From Piscibacillus sp052246295 (GTDB lineage Bacteria > Bacillota > Bacilli > Bacillales > Alkalibacillaceae): a stretch of DNA of 64,000 nucleotides. Below are positions 42,746-51,545 of the stretch, in pieces. The translations under genes were made by a program, and so were the position numbers. The notes beneath the pieces are model-generated. The model had not been told where the DNA came from. It was given only the letters and a program-made list of their open reading frames with translations, and did not search any database. The stretch lies in the NCBI GenBank assembly GCA_052246295.1, contig JBQQCO010000013.1, one strand, 5' to 3'. Every line of letters starts with the position of its first letter. Positions within the stretch are counted from its first letter, which is position 1.

Positions 42746-44263
42746 ATGAATCAAACGGTTAATTATCCATGGTTTAAAAAAGAAGATACGGATGCGTTTT
42801 TCGCGCTTTTTCAAAATAACCTCGCGAACTTTGTGATTATCGCGGTGACGATGCTTGGGATGGGATTTCCGGCTAGTATTGTGTTCGGAAAAGTGATACC
42901 AGGTGCGGCAGTGGCTGTGATGGTTGGAAATTTGTATTACGCTTATATGGCAAATCGTTTGGCGAAAAAAGAGGGCCGAACCGATGTCACGGCGATGTCT
43001 TATGGGATTAGCACGCCTGTGATGTTTGTGTTTTTATTTGGTGTAACGGCGCCAGCTCTTGCGCTAACGAATGACCCTGAGCTTGCTTGGAAAGTAGCAG
43101 TGGCGGCTGCGTTTTTAAGTGGTCTGATTGAAGCTTTAGTAAGTTTTACAGGAAACTGGGTCCGTAAACAGATTCCAAGAGCCGCGATGCTCGGGGCTTT
43201 AGCCGGTGTTGCACTGACGTTTATTGCAGGGGAAATGTTGTTTAATACGTTTTCGATTCCTGTGGTTGGGTTGGTGACGCTTGTCATTATCATTATTGGC
43301 GTGATCGGTAAAGTTGCGATGCCATTTAATATTCCGCCAACGTTATTTGCGATTGTGATTGGAACGGTGTTGGCGTTAACACTTGGGTATCAATCGGCGG
43401 ATAAAGTATCTGAAGGTCTTTCGAATGTTGGGTTTTACCCTATTTTACCTAGCTTAGCCGCATTTGATGGAATGAGTTTGTTGTTCACGGCATTAGTTGG
43501 CTTGTTAGCAGTGATTTTGCCGATAACGTTATACAATGCGATCGAAACGATGAACAATGTGGATGCCATGGCGGCAGCGGGTGATTCGTATGATGTACGA
43601 GAATGTCAGGCTGTTGATGGCGTTGGTACGATGTTAGGTGCTGTTTTTGGCGGATTGTTTCCAACGACGATTTATATTGCGACGGTTGGATCAAAAGAAA
43701 TGGGAGCAGGTCGAGGGTATAGTATTTTAAACGCAGGCGTGTTTGGACTTGCCGCTGTGACCGGTGTGATTGCGGCGTTGTCGGCGGTTATTCCAATTGC
43801 GGCGGTAGCACCGATTCTAGTATTTGTTGGTCTATCAATGGTAGGGACGGCTTTTCAATCCAACGAAGCAAAATATTTTCCAGCAGTGGCGATTGCGATG
43901 CTTCCGTATTTTGCGAATTATGTAATGACGCGTTTTAATAATAGCGCAGGTGAGACGGTTGCGGGCATCTCGGAAGGCATCGTGCCGCTCGGTCAAGGCG
44001 CGATGTTTACCGCGATTATCTTAGGTGCGATCACCGTGTTTGTGATTGATCGTGAGTTTGTGAAAGCAGGGTTGTTCGCGTTAGTGGCAGCAGGACTATC
44101 TTTTGCAGGCTTCATGCACGCACCTGAGTTAGCCTTCAATGCAGCTCCTCAGTATTCACTCGGCTACTTAATCGTTGCGGGGATGTTTGTGTACTGTGCT
44201 TTTCAGGAAGCAAGTGTGAAAGTAACTAAGAGAGAAACCGTTAAGCAACGCGTCGCTTCATGA
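42746..44263 (+). CDS. NCS2-type purine permease
   Basis: A 505-residue membrane protein with about 12-14 segments. The pattern FFALFQNNLANFVIIAVTMLGMGFP, a TDVTAMSYGISTP half-helix, and the YNAIETMNNVDAMAAAGDSYDVRE region resemble the nucleobase-cation-symporter-2/UraA fold. It is not the usual PbuX sequence found after xpt, but its position in the riboswitch operon strongly implies purine (xanthine, guanine or hypoxanthine) uptake. It has AGAGGAGG at the xpt end as ribosome site. A terminator follows. Confidence 0.85.
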   Translation: MNQTVNYPWFKKEDTDAFFALFQNNLANFVIIAVTMLGMGFPASIVFGKVIPGAAVAVMVGNLYYAYMANRLAKKEGRTDVTAMSYGISTPVMFVFLFGVTAPALALTNDPELAWKVAVAAAFLSGLIEALVSFTGNWVRKQIPRAAMLGALAGVALTFIAGEMLFNTFSIPVVGLVTLVIIIIGVIGKVAMPFNIPPTLFAIVIGTVLALTLGYQSADKVSEGLSNVGFYPILPSLAAFDGMSLLFTALVGLLAVILPITLYNAIETMNNVDAMAAAGDSYDVRECQAVDGVGTMLGAVFGGLFPTTIYIATVGSKEMGAGRGYSILNAGVFGLAAVTGVIAALSAVIPIAAVAPILVFVGLSMVGTAFQSNEAKYFPAVAIAMLPYFANYVMTRFNNSAGETVAGISEGIVPLGQGAMFTAIILGAITVFVIDREFVKAGLFALVAAGLSFAGFMHAPELAFNAAPQYSLGYLIVAGMFVYCAFQEASVKVTKRETVKQRVAS

Positions 44264-44268
44264 CAGAA

Positions 44269-44297
44269 ACTCCACGGCTCGGGCCGTGGAGTTTTTA
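44269..44297 (+). terminator. Rho-independent terminator
   Basis: ACTCCACGGC (44269-44278) pairs with GCCGTGGAGT (44283-44292), then TTTT. It ends the xpt operon. Confidence 0.92.
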
Positions 44298-44332
44298 CAT
44301 ATTCGTAAGGGAAGGTAGAGTGTACATAACTA

Positions 44333-44899
44333 TTACTCCCGTACGTAAAGTTTAAAGCCATGAATTGCTTCCCCGTAATACTCATCATCCCATATGACAT
44401 GAAATAAATAATAATGTAACCCATGTTCTTCAGGAGCGTTAAAAGATTTATTTTCCATTTCAAATTCTTCTTGTACTTCTCCTTTATGGTATCGCGTTAC
44501 AACGACACGATCAGGCTCAGGAGCAAAGTCTCCTATTTTCTCCATAATTTCTTCCGTTGTGCTGATTTCATAAGATATTTGATCGTTAGGATTGACTGTA
44601 ATGTTATGTAGCTCACTCGTAATCTCTTGAGGGTCATTCTTTTCAAGGTCGCATGGCCTTTGTTCAGGTTCCCAACATAACGTGTCACGTGGAGAAAAAT
44701 ATAGTTTATTACTTACTGCTACTTCAAATGTGGGCGGACGATCTAATCTAGCGTTTTCTTCTGACTCCTCCTCTTTGTTCTCCTGGACGATTTCTGTCTC
44801 TGATTCAAGGTCGTTAGTAGGTGGCTTTACCTCTTCACCTATACATGCAGTTAATATAAGAATTCCACAAAGTAAAAATAATAATCTCTTCACTATCAC
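44333..44899 (-). CDS. Putative lipoprotein
   Basis: 188 residues: signal peptide with lipobox Leu-Thr-Ala-Cys (Cys ~19), a Glu/Lys-rich linker (residues ~25-50), then an extracellular domain containing a Cys pair (Asp-Thr-Leu-Cys...Arg-Pro-Cys, ~ 74-83) and a C-terminal HYYLFHVIWDDE strand. No family recognised. ATG 44899 has AAGGAGATG. It is convergent with the xpt operon. Confidence 0.7.
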   Translation of the reverse strand: MIVKRLLFLLCGILILTACIGEEVKPPTNDLESETEIVQENKEEESEENARLDRPPTFEVAVSNKLYFSPRDTLCWEPEQRPCDLEKNDPQEITSELHNITVNPNDQISYEISTTEEIMEKIGDFAPEPDRVVVTRYHKGEVQEEFEMENKSFNAPEEHGLHYYLFHVIWDDEYYGEAIHGFKLYVRE

Positions 44900-45059
44900 A
44901 TCTCCTTTGTTATGGGAGTTTTTTTAATATTCTAGCATTAAGTTTAGATAAATTCAATTTTTTTCCATACGAGAAGGGATTTTGAAAAATATATAGAAAA
45001 TAAATATTAGAAATATTGGAAATTTTCCACTGAAAGTTATGAGGGGAGATCGCAATCTT

Positions 45060-46298
45060 ATGTATGAATTCATCATGTTTGAGATGAAGAAAGCCACAAA
45101 ATCCGCATTCTTTTACATATTGCTAGCTTTATTAGTTCTAGTGGTTAGTGGCTATTATATCTACAATTACATAAACACCGAACGTGTGGAAGACAGCATA
45201 GAAGAGACAGAGCGGCAACTTATAGGCTATGAAGGTTTTTTAGAAGAAATGGGATTTGAAATAGGGGACGACATAGATGACGTAAAATCCCTATCAGACG
45301 CTAAAAGAATAGAAAACATTCTCATGCTAATTGAAAGAAATGAAACAAGACTTAAAGCGTATGAAAACCAAGATTGGAAAAAGGTTACACAAGTCGAGGT
45401 GGGTGTGGGTGAAGAACATTTTGAAAGATCCCCAACACAAGCAGAAGAACAAGTTTATACTTGGCCGACACACTTCAGTCTGGAAGTTCACTTAGAACGC
45501 AATCGCTGGCTTCGAGACCGTGAGATTCGTCCCGTATTTCCCATTCATAATTTCTCTGAATTAACGGTGTACGATGAAGTGTTTGATTCAGAAATAGCAG
45601 AAGAAATTGCTCATGACTTTAGTAATATCCATTCCTCAACTGGTGTGTATTTTTTATACCGATTGTTTGAAATGTTTTTAACGGTATTCGGTGCGGCTTT
45701 TTTCTTATTCTTGTTTGGTAATGTCATGACGAGAGAAGGATTAGGGCAAAATGGTCCGATTCATTTTCTATACACACAACCAGTACGACGTGAATCTGTT
45801 TACGTCAGTAAAGTTATCACCATTGCGATGTTGTCATTATTGACGGTTGTAGGTGTTGGTTTATTTTCGTTACTGCTAGGGGTCGTTTTTGATCGTTTGG
45901 GTGCATGGGATTATCCTGTACTCATCTATGAACCTGAGTTCCAGTTTAGCTTTATGCCGATGGGAATATTTTTATTATGGTCGGCGTTGTTGTTCTTAAT
46001 GGTACTCGTTTTCTGTTATGCTTGGCTGTTTTTATTTTCAGTATTAGCAAGACGAACATCGATTGCGATTGGTTTAACCTTAGCTGTCGTGTTTTTGGGA
46101 GTGCAATTCAATGATCTAATCGTTGGTACTTATAATCCATTTTTATATTTCGAAGTGTACGACATAATCACGCTGGAAACAGCATTAGTACAGGAGAATT
46201 TTAACATCAATTTCGTCAATGGTGTGGTGACACTTGGAATTAGTAGTTTACTAGTTTTAATCGTGTCATATTTTTCAATGAAAGTGAGAATGAAGTAG
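45060..46298 (+). CDS. ABC-2 type transporter permease
   Basis: A 412-residue permease. A first membrane helix (~15-37), a ~140-residue extracellular helical loop, then five to six membrane helices from ~195 to the end. The GLGQNGPIHFLYTQPVRRESVYVSK segment matches the ABC-2 motif where permeases describe (L-T-x-P-V-x-R-x). ATG 45060 lies behind GGGGAGA, so the 45039 start is less likely. First gene of a permease-ATPase-permease operon; the substrate could be a lantibiotic, peptide or lipid. Confidence 0.82.
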   Translation: MYEFIMFEMKKATKSAFFYILLALLVLVVSGYYIYNYINTERVEDSIEETERQLIGYEGFLEEMGFEIGDDIDDVKSLSDAKRIENILMLIERNETRLKAYENQDWKKVTQVEVGVGEEHFERSPTQAEEQVYTWPTHFSLEVHLERNRWLRDREIRPVFPIHNFSELTVYDEVFDSEIAEEIAHDFSNIHSSTGVYFLYRLFEMFLTVFGAAFFLFLFGNVMTREGLGQNGPIHFLYTQPVRRESVYVSKVITIAMLSLLTVVGVGLFSLLLGVVFDRLGAWDYPVLIYEPEFQFSFMPMGIFLLWSALLFLMVLVFCYAWLFLFSVLARRTSIAIGLTLAVVFLGVQFNDLIVGTYNPFLYFEVYDIITLETALVQENFNINFVNGVVTLGISSLLVLIVSYFSMKVRMK

Positions 46299-46313
46299 TG
46301 AGGGGGTTTTTGC

Positions 46314-47198
46314 ATGATTGTTAAAGTTAAAGGTCTAAAGAAAAAGTACAAAAAGGATTGGGTTTTAAAAGGAATCGATATAGAAGTAGAAGAACCACAG
46401 ATTATTGCGCTAGTAGGCCCAAATGGTGCGGGTAAGACAACATTAATGAATTGCATGACCAATTTGTTGACGTATGATCAAGGTGAGGTGGAATTGCTCG
46501 GTCAGAAAAATACTGATACGAAAATCTTCAAAGACGTATCATATCTTCAAGATAATCGAATTTTATACGGAACGTTAACCGCTTATGATCATTTGAAATT
46601 TATTTGCGATGTTCAAGGATTGCCGAAATCGAAAGTTGAAGAAGTCGCTAAGCGCGTTGGGATGGAAAGTTACTTAAAGAAACGCGTACAAAATTTCTCT
46701 TTAGGGATGAAGCAGCACTTGTTGTTAGCGATGGCTATTATTAATAATCCAAAAGTATTATTAATGGATGAACCGTTAACGGGGTTGGATCCAACGAGTG
46801 CGATTGATATGCGTCATATTTTGTTAGAGCTAAGAGAAAAAGGAACGACGGTTATTGTATCGTCGCATAACCTTGATGAAATTGATCGACTGACGAATAA
46901 AATATACTTTTTAAAAGATGGGGCGCTTTTAAAAGAGTCACTCGAGCAATTTGCAACAAAAGAATATTACTTAACAGTTGATGACTTGAAGAAGGCTGAA
47001 GATGTTTTAGAAGGAGCTGCAGTCCCTTTTTCACTTTATAACCAAGAACAAATAAAATTTGAAGAAACAGATGTTGAACTTCAGACTGTCATTAATCATT
47101 TAAATAAGCAGGATGTAGCAATTTTAGATATTGAAAATGAACGTGTCGGTGCTGAGAAACGCTATCGTGAGCTGTTTGAAGGGGACGCATCTGTATGA
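46314..47198 (+). CDS. ABC transporter ATP-binding protein
   Basis: A 294-residue ATPase with Walker A Gly-Pro-Asn-Gly-Ala-Gly-Lys-Thr-Thr (~36-44), signature Phe-Ser-Leu-Gly-Met-Lys-Gln (~130), Walker B Leu-Leu-Met-Asp-Glu-Pro (~148) and D-loop TGLDP. The C-terminal 75 residues are the extension common in ABC-2 drug/bacteriocin exporter ATPases. ATG 46314 follows GAGGGGG. It is translationally coupled to the next permease (overlap of 4 bases). Confidence 0.9.
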   Translation: MIVKVKGLKKKYKKDWVLKGIDIEVEEPQIIALVGPNGAGKTTLMNCMTNLLTYDQGEVELLGQKNTDTKIFKDVSYLQDNRILYGTLTAYDHLKFICDVQGLPKSKVEEVAKRVGMESYLKKRVQNFSLGMKQHLLLAMAIINNPKVLLMDEPLTGLDPTSAIDMRHILLELREKGTTVIVSSHNLDEIDRLTNKIYFLKDGALLKESLEQFATKEYYLTVDDLKKAEDVLEGAAVPFSLYNQEQIKFEETDVELQTVINHLNKQDVAILDIENERVGAEKRYRELFEGDASV

Positions 47199-48328
47199 AG
47201 TTACTAGTCTTTGAATTTAAGAAATTGTTCTTTTCGAAAAAGTTTTTAGTTTTATTGGCTTTTTTGGTCGCGTTAGTTATACTGTTGTTTTTTCGAAATG
47301 TTATTTTAGAAGATTATGTCTTGGATGAAAAGCTATCTGACTACAACTATTTAATAGAAGTAAGTGAGATGAATGCAAGTCATTATAATCGACAGCTTGA
47401 ACAGCATCTTGAAGAAGGTACAGAAGAATACGAAGAAATTGAAGTGCTTCAAGAGATGAACTTGGAGCTTTTGGTTACAGCTAAGGAACTTCATAGTTTG
47501 GTTGGGACAGATCATTGGCAACAGCAATTAAATGTTGAAGTATCTTTCATGGAACAAGTAAGAGATTATCGTATGGCAGGGGGAGAGTATCCCATTTCTG
47601 AAGAGGAAATTCGTCATACGATCGCGTTAAACTATCAACTTTTAACACAAGGTCTTCCGAAAGAAATAGAAAACTATAGTCAAGCGCCACCTAACTTTTT
47701 GCTTCAAGTAGTCAATTTATGGGTGACGTTAGGTGCGTTAGTGGTTGTATTGCTATTAATTGGTGACTTGATGACCAATGAGTTTGAAAGTCGATCGATT
47801 AACTTATTGTTTACGCAACCATTTAATCGGACTCATATTATTGTCAGTAAATTTGTAAGCTCTCTAGTTGTCTATTTAATGGTTTTAGTGGTTGTATTGT
47901 TGGCGTCACTCGGAGTTAGTTATCTGTTTGGGACGAAAGGTGATTTCCAATACCCAGTCATTATTGAAGTGGATGGTGTTTTAAGGGCACTGACGGTTGT
48001 TGAGTATGTAGCACAGGCTGTTGGATTAATGAGCGTCATGGTGATATTCACGATTTCACTTTACTTACTTTACAACTTGTTGTTTAAACAAACGATTATG
48101 ACATTGTTTGCCCTGTTAGGGACTTTAGTATTAGGTTACATTTTAACAACTACTATTTCAATGGATGCTTTAGCATGGTTTAATCCATTTAAATACGTCT
48201 TGCCTGAACAAGCAATTTTAACGCAAGAAAACGAGAGATGGTACGATGCGATACCTGTCACACTAGTCGTATCAGGTATCATGCTTTTCGTTGCTTCTAG
48301 AAAAATTAAAACTAGTAAAGTTGATTAA
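47195..48328 (+). CDS. ABC-2 type transporter permease
   Basis: A 377-residue permease with helix 1 (~17-35), a long extracellular helical loop, and five membrane helices (~175-375). The FTQPFNRTHIIVSKF segment is the ABC-2 signature and matches that of the first permease (FLYTQPVRRESVYVSK), so the two are paralogous halves. It overlaps the ATPase gene by 4 bases. An intergenic inverted-repeat element follows. Confidence 0.85.
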   Translation: MKLLVFEFKKLFFSKKFLVLLAFLVALVILLFFRNVILEDYVLDEKLSDYNYLIEVSEMNASHYNRQLEQHLEEGTEEYEEIEVLQEMNLELLVTAKELHSLVGTDHWQQQLNVEVSFMEQVRDYRMAGGEYPISEEEIRHTIALNYQLLTQGLPKEIENYSQAPPNFLLQVVNLWVTLGALVVVLLLIGDLMTNEFESRSINLLFTQPFNRTHIIVSKFVSSLVVYLMVLVVVLLASLGVSYLFGTKGDFQYPVIIEVDGVLRALTVVEYVAQAVGLMSVMVIFTISLYLLYNLLFKQTIMTLFALLGTLVLGYILTTTISMDALAWFNPFKYVLPEQAILTQENERWYDAIPVTLVVSGIMLFVASRKIKTSKVD

Positions 48329-48344
48329 GAACTCACAAAAATAG

Positions 48345-48666
48345 AGAAGAGGCTGGGGCAAAATATATCTTAACTTTGAATTAGACTTAGGAGTCAAGTT
48401 ATTCCTAACTTTCGTCATCTCTATTAGCGTAGTCAGAATGCTTCGCTTTCTGCAGGCACGGCTTCAACTTCCCCAAACTCACTGTCGTTCGTTTGGCGTG
48501 ATTTTCAGCTCGTGCTGTTCTGCGACGACCCGGATGGTCTAGTGTCGGCGTTGGCCACAGGACGTGGCCGACCTTAGCCGACCTGGAGTCTTAGCATTTT
48601 GACTACGCTAATAACAATCAATATTCGTTTTCTAATAAGCTATTTTTTCTTTTGGCCATCCTCTTT
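48345..48666. repeat. Interspersed inverted-repeat (MITE-like) element, copy 1
   Basis: This fills the 347-base gap between an ABC permease and exoA. Outer ends are AAGAGGCTGGGGCAAAA and TTTTGGCCATCCTCTTTT. An inner pair is ATTAGCGTAGTCAGAATGC (48423-48441) with GCATTTTGACTACGCTAAT (48594-48612). The region between holds GGCACGGCTTCAACTTCCCC and GCGTGATTTTCAGCTCGTGC, which occur as reverse complement in the element at 62125. Compared with that copy it has ~60 extra bases with their own hairpin (GTTGGCCAC/GTGGCCGAC). No protein coding potential. Confidence 0.85.
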
Positions 48667-48675
48667 TCTAATAAT

Positions 48676-49431
48676 TTATGATAAGTTAATCTCTAAACAA
48701 ATCGGACAGTGGTCGCTCCCCATGACCGTTGTATGGGCGTCGGAATCTATTAATTGATCCTGAAGGCGTTCAGACACAATAAAGTAGTCTATTCTCCAAC
48801 CGATGTTGCGTTCTCGGACGGTTTTCATGTAGGACCACCAGGTGAAGATGTCGTCGCGGTCGGGGTGGAAGTGTCTTAAGGTATCGATAAAGCCGCTGTC
48901 TAGTAGGCGGCTCATTTTTCCACGTTCTTCTTTAGTAAAACCAGAGTTACCATGATTGGTTTTGTCGTTTCGTACGTCAATCGTTTCGTGCGCAACGTTC
49001 ATATCGCCACACAAGATCACAGGCTTGTCTTCATCAAGTCTATGAATATAGTTGAAAAACTCATCCTCCCACTCAAGGCGGTGAGGGAGTCTCGCGAGTG
49101 TACGCTGTGAGTTCGGTACATAGACCGTGACAAAATAATAGTTTTCGAATTCAAGTGTGATGATTCGTCCTTCTGGGTGTGAGTCGCCGTTCATGTCGTA
49201 CGTAACATTAAGTGGCGTGTGTTTCGTAAAAACAGCCGTTCCTGCATAGCCTTTCTTCTCAGCATAATTCCAATATTGTTCGTAACCTTCTAACTCTAAA
49301 TCTATTTGGCCTTCTTGTAATTTAATTTCTTGTACGGCAAAAATGTCTGCATCGACTTCATTAAAATAATCTAAAAAACCTTTTCTTACGGCAGCGCGTA
49401 GGCCGTTCACGTTCCAGGATACGAGTTTCAT
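48676..49431 (-). CDS. exoA: Exodeoxyribonuclease III / AP endonuclease ExoA
   Basis: A 251-residue exonuclease III family DNA repair enzyme that incises at abasic sites and trims 3' blocks. Motifs: Asn-Gly-Leu-Arg-Ala (9-13), Gln-Glu-Ile-Lys-Leu-Gln (~34-39), Gly-Asp-Met-Asn-Val-Ala-His (~141-147) and the C-terminal Gly-Ser-Asp-His-Cys-Pro (~240). Complete and typical length. ATG 49431 follows GAGGAGATT. It is the only housekeeping gene between two ABC-2 export operons. Confidence 0.95.
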   Translation of the reverse strand: MKLVSWNVNGLRAAVRKGFLDYFNEVDADIFAVQEIKLQEGQIDLELEGYEQYWNYAEKKGYAGTAVFTKHTPLNVTYDMNGDSHPEGRIITLEFENYYFVTVYVPNSQRTLARLPHRLEWEDEFFNYIHRLDEDKPVILCGDMNVAHETIDVRNDKTNHGNSGFTKEERGKMSRLLDSGFIDTLRHFHPDRDDIFTWWSYMKTVRERNIGWRIDYFIVSERLQDQLIDSDAHTTVMGSDHCPICLEINLS

Positions 49432-49500
49432 AGGGTGTCAATCTCCTCTCTAATTTCCGACCACCATTTTACCATATTAAAATTTTTTTCGAAAAAGTGA

Positions 49501-49600
49501 TTGACTTACGAAGTGTATTAACCCTATAATACAGTTATCGGTGTATTAAGCACTTAATACATATTTTTTTTGCGCAGGGTGTATTAAGGTGTTAATACAC
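49501..49600 (+). promoter_or_regulatory. GntR promoter with three palindromic operators
   Basis: The promoter is TTGACT (49501-49506), 18 bases, TATAAT (49525-49530). Three dyads share half-site TGTATTA: TGTATTA-N6-TAATACA (49514-49533, over the -10), the near-perfect TGTATTAAGCACTTAATACA (49542-49561) and GTGTATTAA-N4-TTAATACAC (49579-49600). All precede the YtrA-type GntR gene, the pattern of an autorepressed operon. Confidence 0.85.
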
Positions 49601-49643
49601 TAACTCGAGTAAGCTTACTTCAGAAACAACGGGAGTGTTTGAG

Positions 49644-50021
49644 ATGAATATACAATTCAACAATCGTGATCCCGTCTATGTGCAGGTGGTTCGCCATTTT
49701 AAGAATCAAATCGCGAAAGGGTTTCTAGAGCCGGGGCAGGCGATTCCTTCACGGAGGGAGCTAGCCAATCAGCTGAAGATCAACCCGAATACGGCACAGC
49801 GGGCTTATAAGGAAATGGAGGAAGAGGGTTTGATTAAGACAGAGAAGAATCAACCAAGTCGTGTGACCTCTGATGAGACGGTATTACAAAACTTGAGAGA
49901 TGAGTTAATTGTTCAAGCGGTCGATGAGTTCGTCACGTCGGTCAAATCGATTAATGTGCCACTTGATGATGCGTTAAATCTCGTCAAACGAAATTATGAA
50001 AAGGGGGATTCCAATGATTGA
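49644..50021 (+). CDS. GntR-family (YtrA-type) transcriptional regulator
   Basis: A 125-residue short GntR protein. The winged helix (residues ~10-75: PVYVQVVRHFKNQIAKG, IPSRRELANQLKINPNTAQRAYKEMEEEGLI) is followed by a ~45-residue helical dimer tail, as in YtrA. Such regulators repress cotranscribed ABC exporters and are released by cell-wall antibiotics or related stress. ATG 49644 has GGGAGTG at 7 bases. The stop overlaps the ATPase gene start. Three palindromes in its leader are the likely operators. Confidence 0.92.
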   Translation: MNIQFNNRDPVYVQVVRHFKNQIAKGFLEPGQAIPSRRELANQLKINPNTAQRAYKEMEEEGLIKTEKNQPSRVTSDETVLQNLRDELIVQAVDEFVTSVKSINVPLDDALNLVKRNYEKGDSND

Positions 50022-50700
50022 AGTGAAGGATCTGGTAAAGAAGTTCGGCCGTAAAGAAGTATTAAAGGGCGTCAGCTTCACTGCCAATAAAGGTGAAATT
50101 ACGTGTTTAATTGGGGTCAATGGTGTTGGTAAAACAACGATCCTAAATTCCATTATGAAATTAACGCCATTTAAGGGTGACATTTTAGTAGATGGCGAAA
50201 AAGTCACGAAAAAGACATTTGAGAACATTGCGTTTATACCTGATTCCACGACGATGATTCCGAGTTTTACAATCGATGAAGCGATGGATTTCATGAATGA
50301 CTATTATGAGGCGTGGAATCAAGAGCGCGCAGATGATCTGCTTAAGTTTTTTAACTTAAAACGCGAAGAAAAAATTTCGAGCTTATCTAAAGGTAATACA
50401 GCAAAGGTGAACCTGTTACTCGGCCTTGCATTAGATGTGGATTACATTTTAATGGATGAGCCATTCTCGGGGATAGATATTTTCAGCCGTGAACAGATTG
50501 CAGAAGTATTTACGACACATTTAATCGAAGATCGTGGCGTGATTATTACGACGCACGAGATTCAGGATATAGAGCATTTAATTGACAAAGCTGTGTTATT
50601 AGATGAAGGAACGATTTACAAAGAGTTCAGTACTGAGGAAATACGTGAGACGGAAGGTAAATCCGTTGTGGATGTCATGCGGGAGGTGTATCGCGGATGA
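50014..50700 (+). CDS. ABC transporter ATP-binding protein
   Basis: A 228-residue ATPase with Walker A Gly-Val-Asn-Gly-Val-Gly-Lys-Thr-Thr (~36-44), signature Leu-Ser-Lys-Gly-Asn (~125), Walker B Ile-Leu-Met-Asp-Glu-Pro (~147) and a THEIQDIEHL switch region. ATG 50014 has AAGGGGG upstream; the extension to 49996 is not needed. It overlaps gntR by 8 bases and the permease by 4 bases. Together with GntR it matches the ytr-type exporter organisation. Confidence 0.92.
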   Translation: MIEVKDLVKKFGRKEVLKGVSFTANKGEITCLIGVNGVGKTTILNSIMKLTPFKGDILVDGEKVTKKTFENIAFIPDSTTMIPSFTIDEAMDFMNDYYEAWNQERADDLLKFFNLKREEKISSLSKGNTAKVNLLLGLALDVDYILMDEPFSGIDIFSREQIAEVFTTHLIEDRGVIITTHEIQDIEHLIDKAVLLDEGTIYKEFSTEEIRETEGKSVVDVMREVYRG

Positions 50701-51533
50701 AGAAATTTTTAAAATTAACGAACTTTGAATTTAACCGTATGAGTAAGATGTTGTTTGTGTTAATGGGATTTGTGTTGCTATTTCAGATGATCGGTGTTGT
50801 ATATGTTGTATCGGAATATAAAAATCGCTTAAATGATTTGATTACGGATGGCCAGATGTCTCAGGCGCAAGCGCTTGAACAGATGGGGCCATTGTCCTTT
50901 GAAATGGTTATGTACAACATGTTTTTCTTAGGACCGATTTTCATTAGTGTTGGTGCGATCTTGTTTTATATCTTTTTAATTTGGTATCGTGATTGGTTTG
51001 GCAAGAATACGTTTATTTATCGTCTGTTGATGTTGCCGACAGAACGTTTAAATATTTTCTTTTCTAAACTTATTGCCATTTTCATCGCGACGCTGGCGCT
51101 TGCGACGTTCCAGTTTGTGGCGCTTGTACTTGAGAGAGCATTGTTCGATGCGATGTTATCTGAGATGTTTAGAGCGGATATGTCATTACGAATGTTAATG
51201 GAAGGTTATCCTGTTACCTATATGATTTTACCTAAGAGCATCGATGGCTTCTTTATTATGTACGGAATAGGCTTAGTTTCCGTGATGGTTGTATTCACGG
51301 GAATCCTAATGGAACGAAGCTTTCGTATTAAAGGGATTATTCTGGGTGCGATTTATTTTGTGCTAAGTCTTGCATTAGTAGTATTGCCTGGGATTTTAAA
51401 TTATGAAGTTTTATCAAGGGCGTATTTATATGATGGTGAGTTACTAGCGATTATGGGTGTATTACTTGTCATTGTCGCAGCTGTGTCAATTATGGTTAGT
51501 CGAAAATTATTAAACGATCGAATTCGTGTGTAA
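50697..51533 (+). CDS. ABC transporter permease
   Basis: A 278-residue protein with six membrane segments (about 17-38, 80-102, 115-137, 175-200, 210-232, 245-268), with a basic N-terminus. The MLPTERLNIFFSKLIAIF segment corresponds to the ABC-2 coupling motif. Partner of the ATPase with which it overlaps by 4 bases. Substrate unknown. Confidence 0.83.
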   Translation: MKKFLKLTNFEFNRMSKMLFVLMGFVLLFQMIGVVYVVSEYKNRLNDLITDGQMSQAQALEQMGPLSFEMVMYNMFFLGPIFISVGAILFYIFLIWYRDWFGKNTFIYRLLMLPTERLNIFFSKLIAIFIATLALATFQFVALVLERALFDAMLSEMFRADMSLRMLMEGYPVTYMILPKSIDGFFIMYGIGLVSVMVVFTGILMERSFRIKGIILGAIYFVLSLALVVLPGILNYEVLSRAYLYDGELLAIMGVLLVIVAAVSIMVSRKLLNDRIRV

Positions 51534-51545
51534 GGGGGAGAAATT

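Noticed and set aside
48345..48666. An insertion sequence with transposase
   Set aside because: The element has inverted repeats but no coding frame; it is treated as a non-autonomous repeat.
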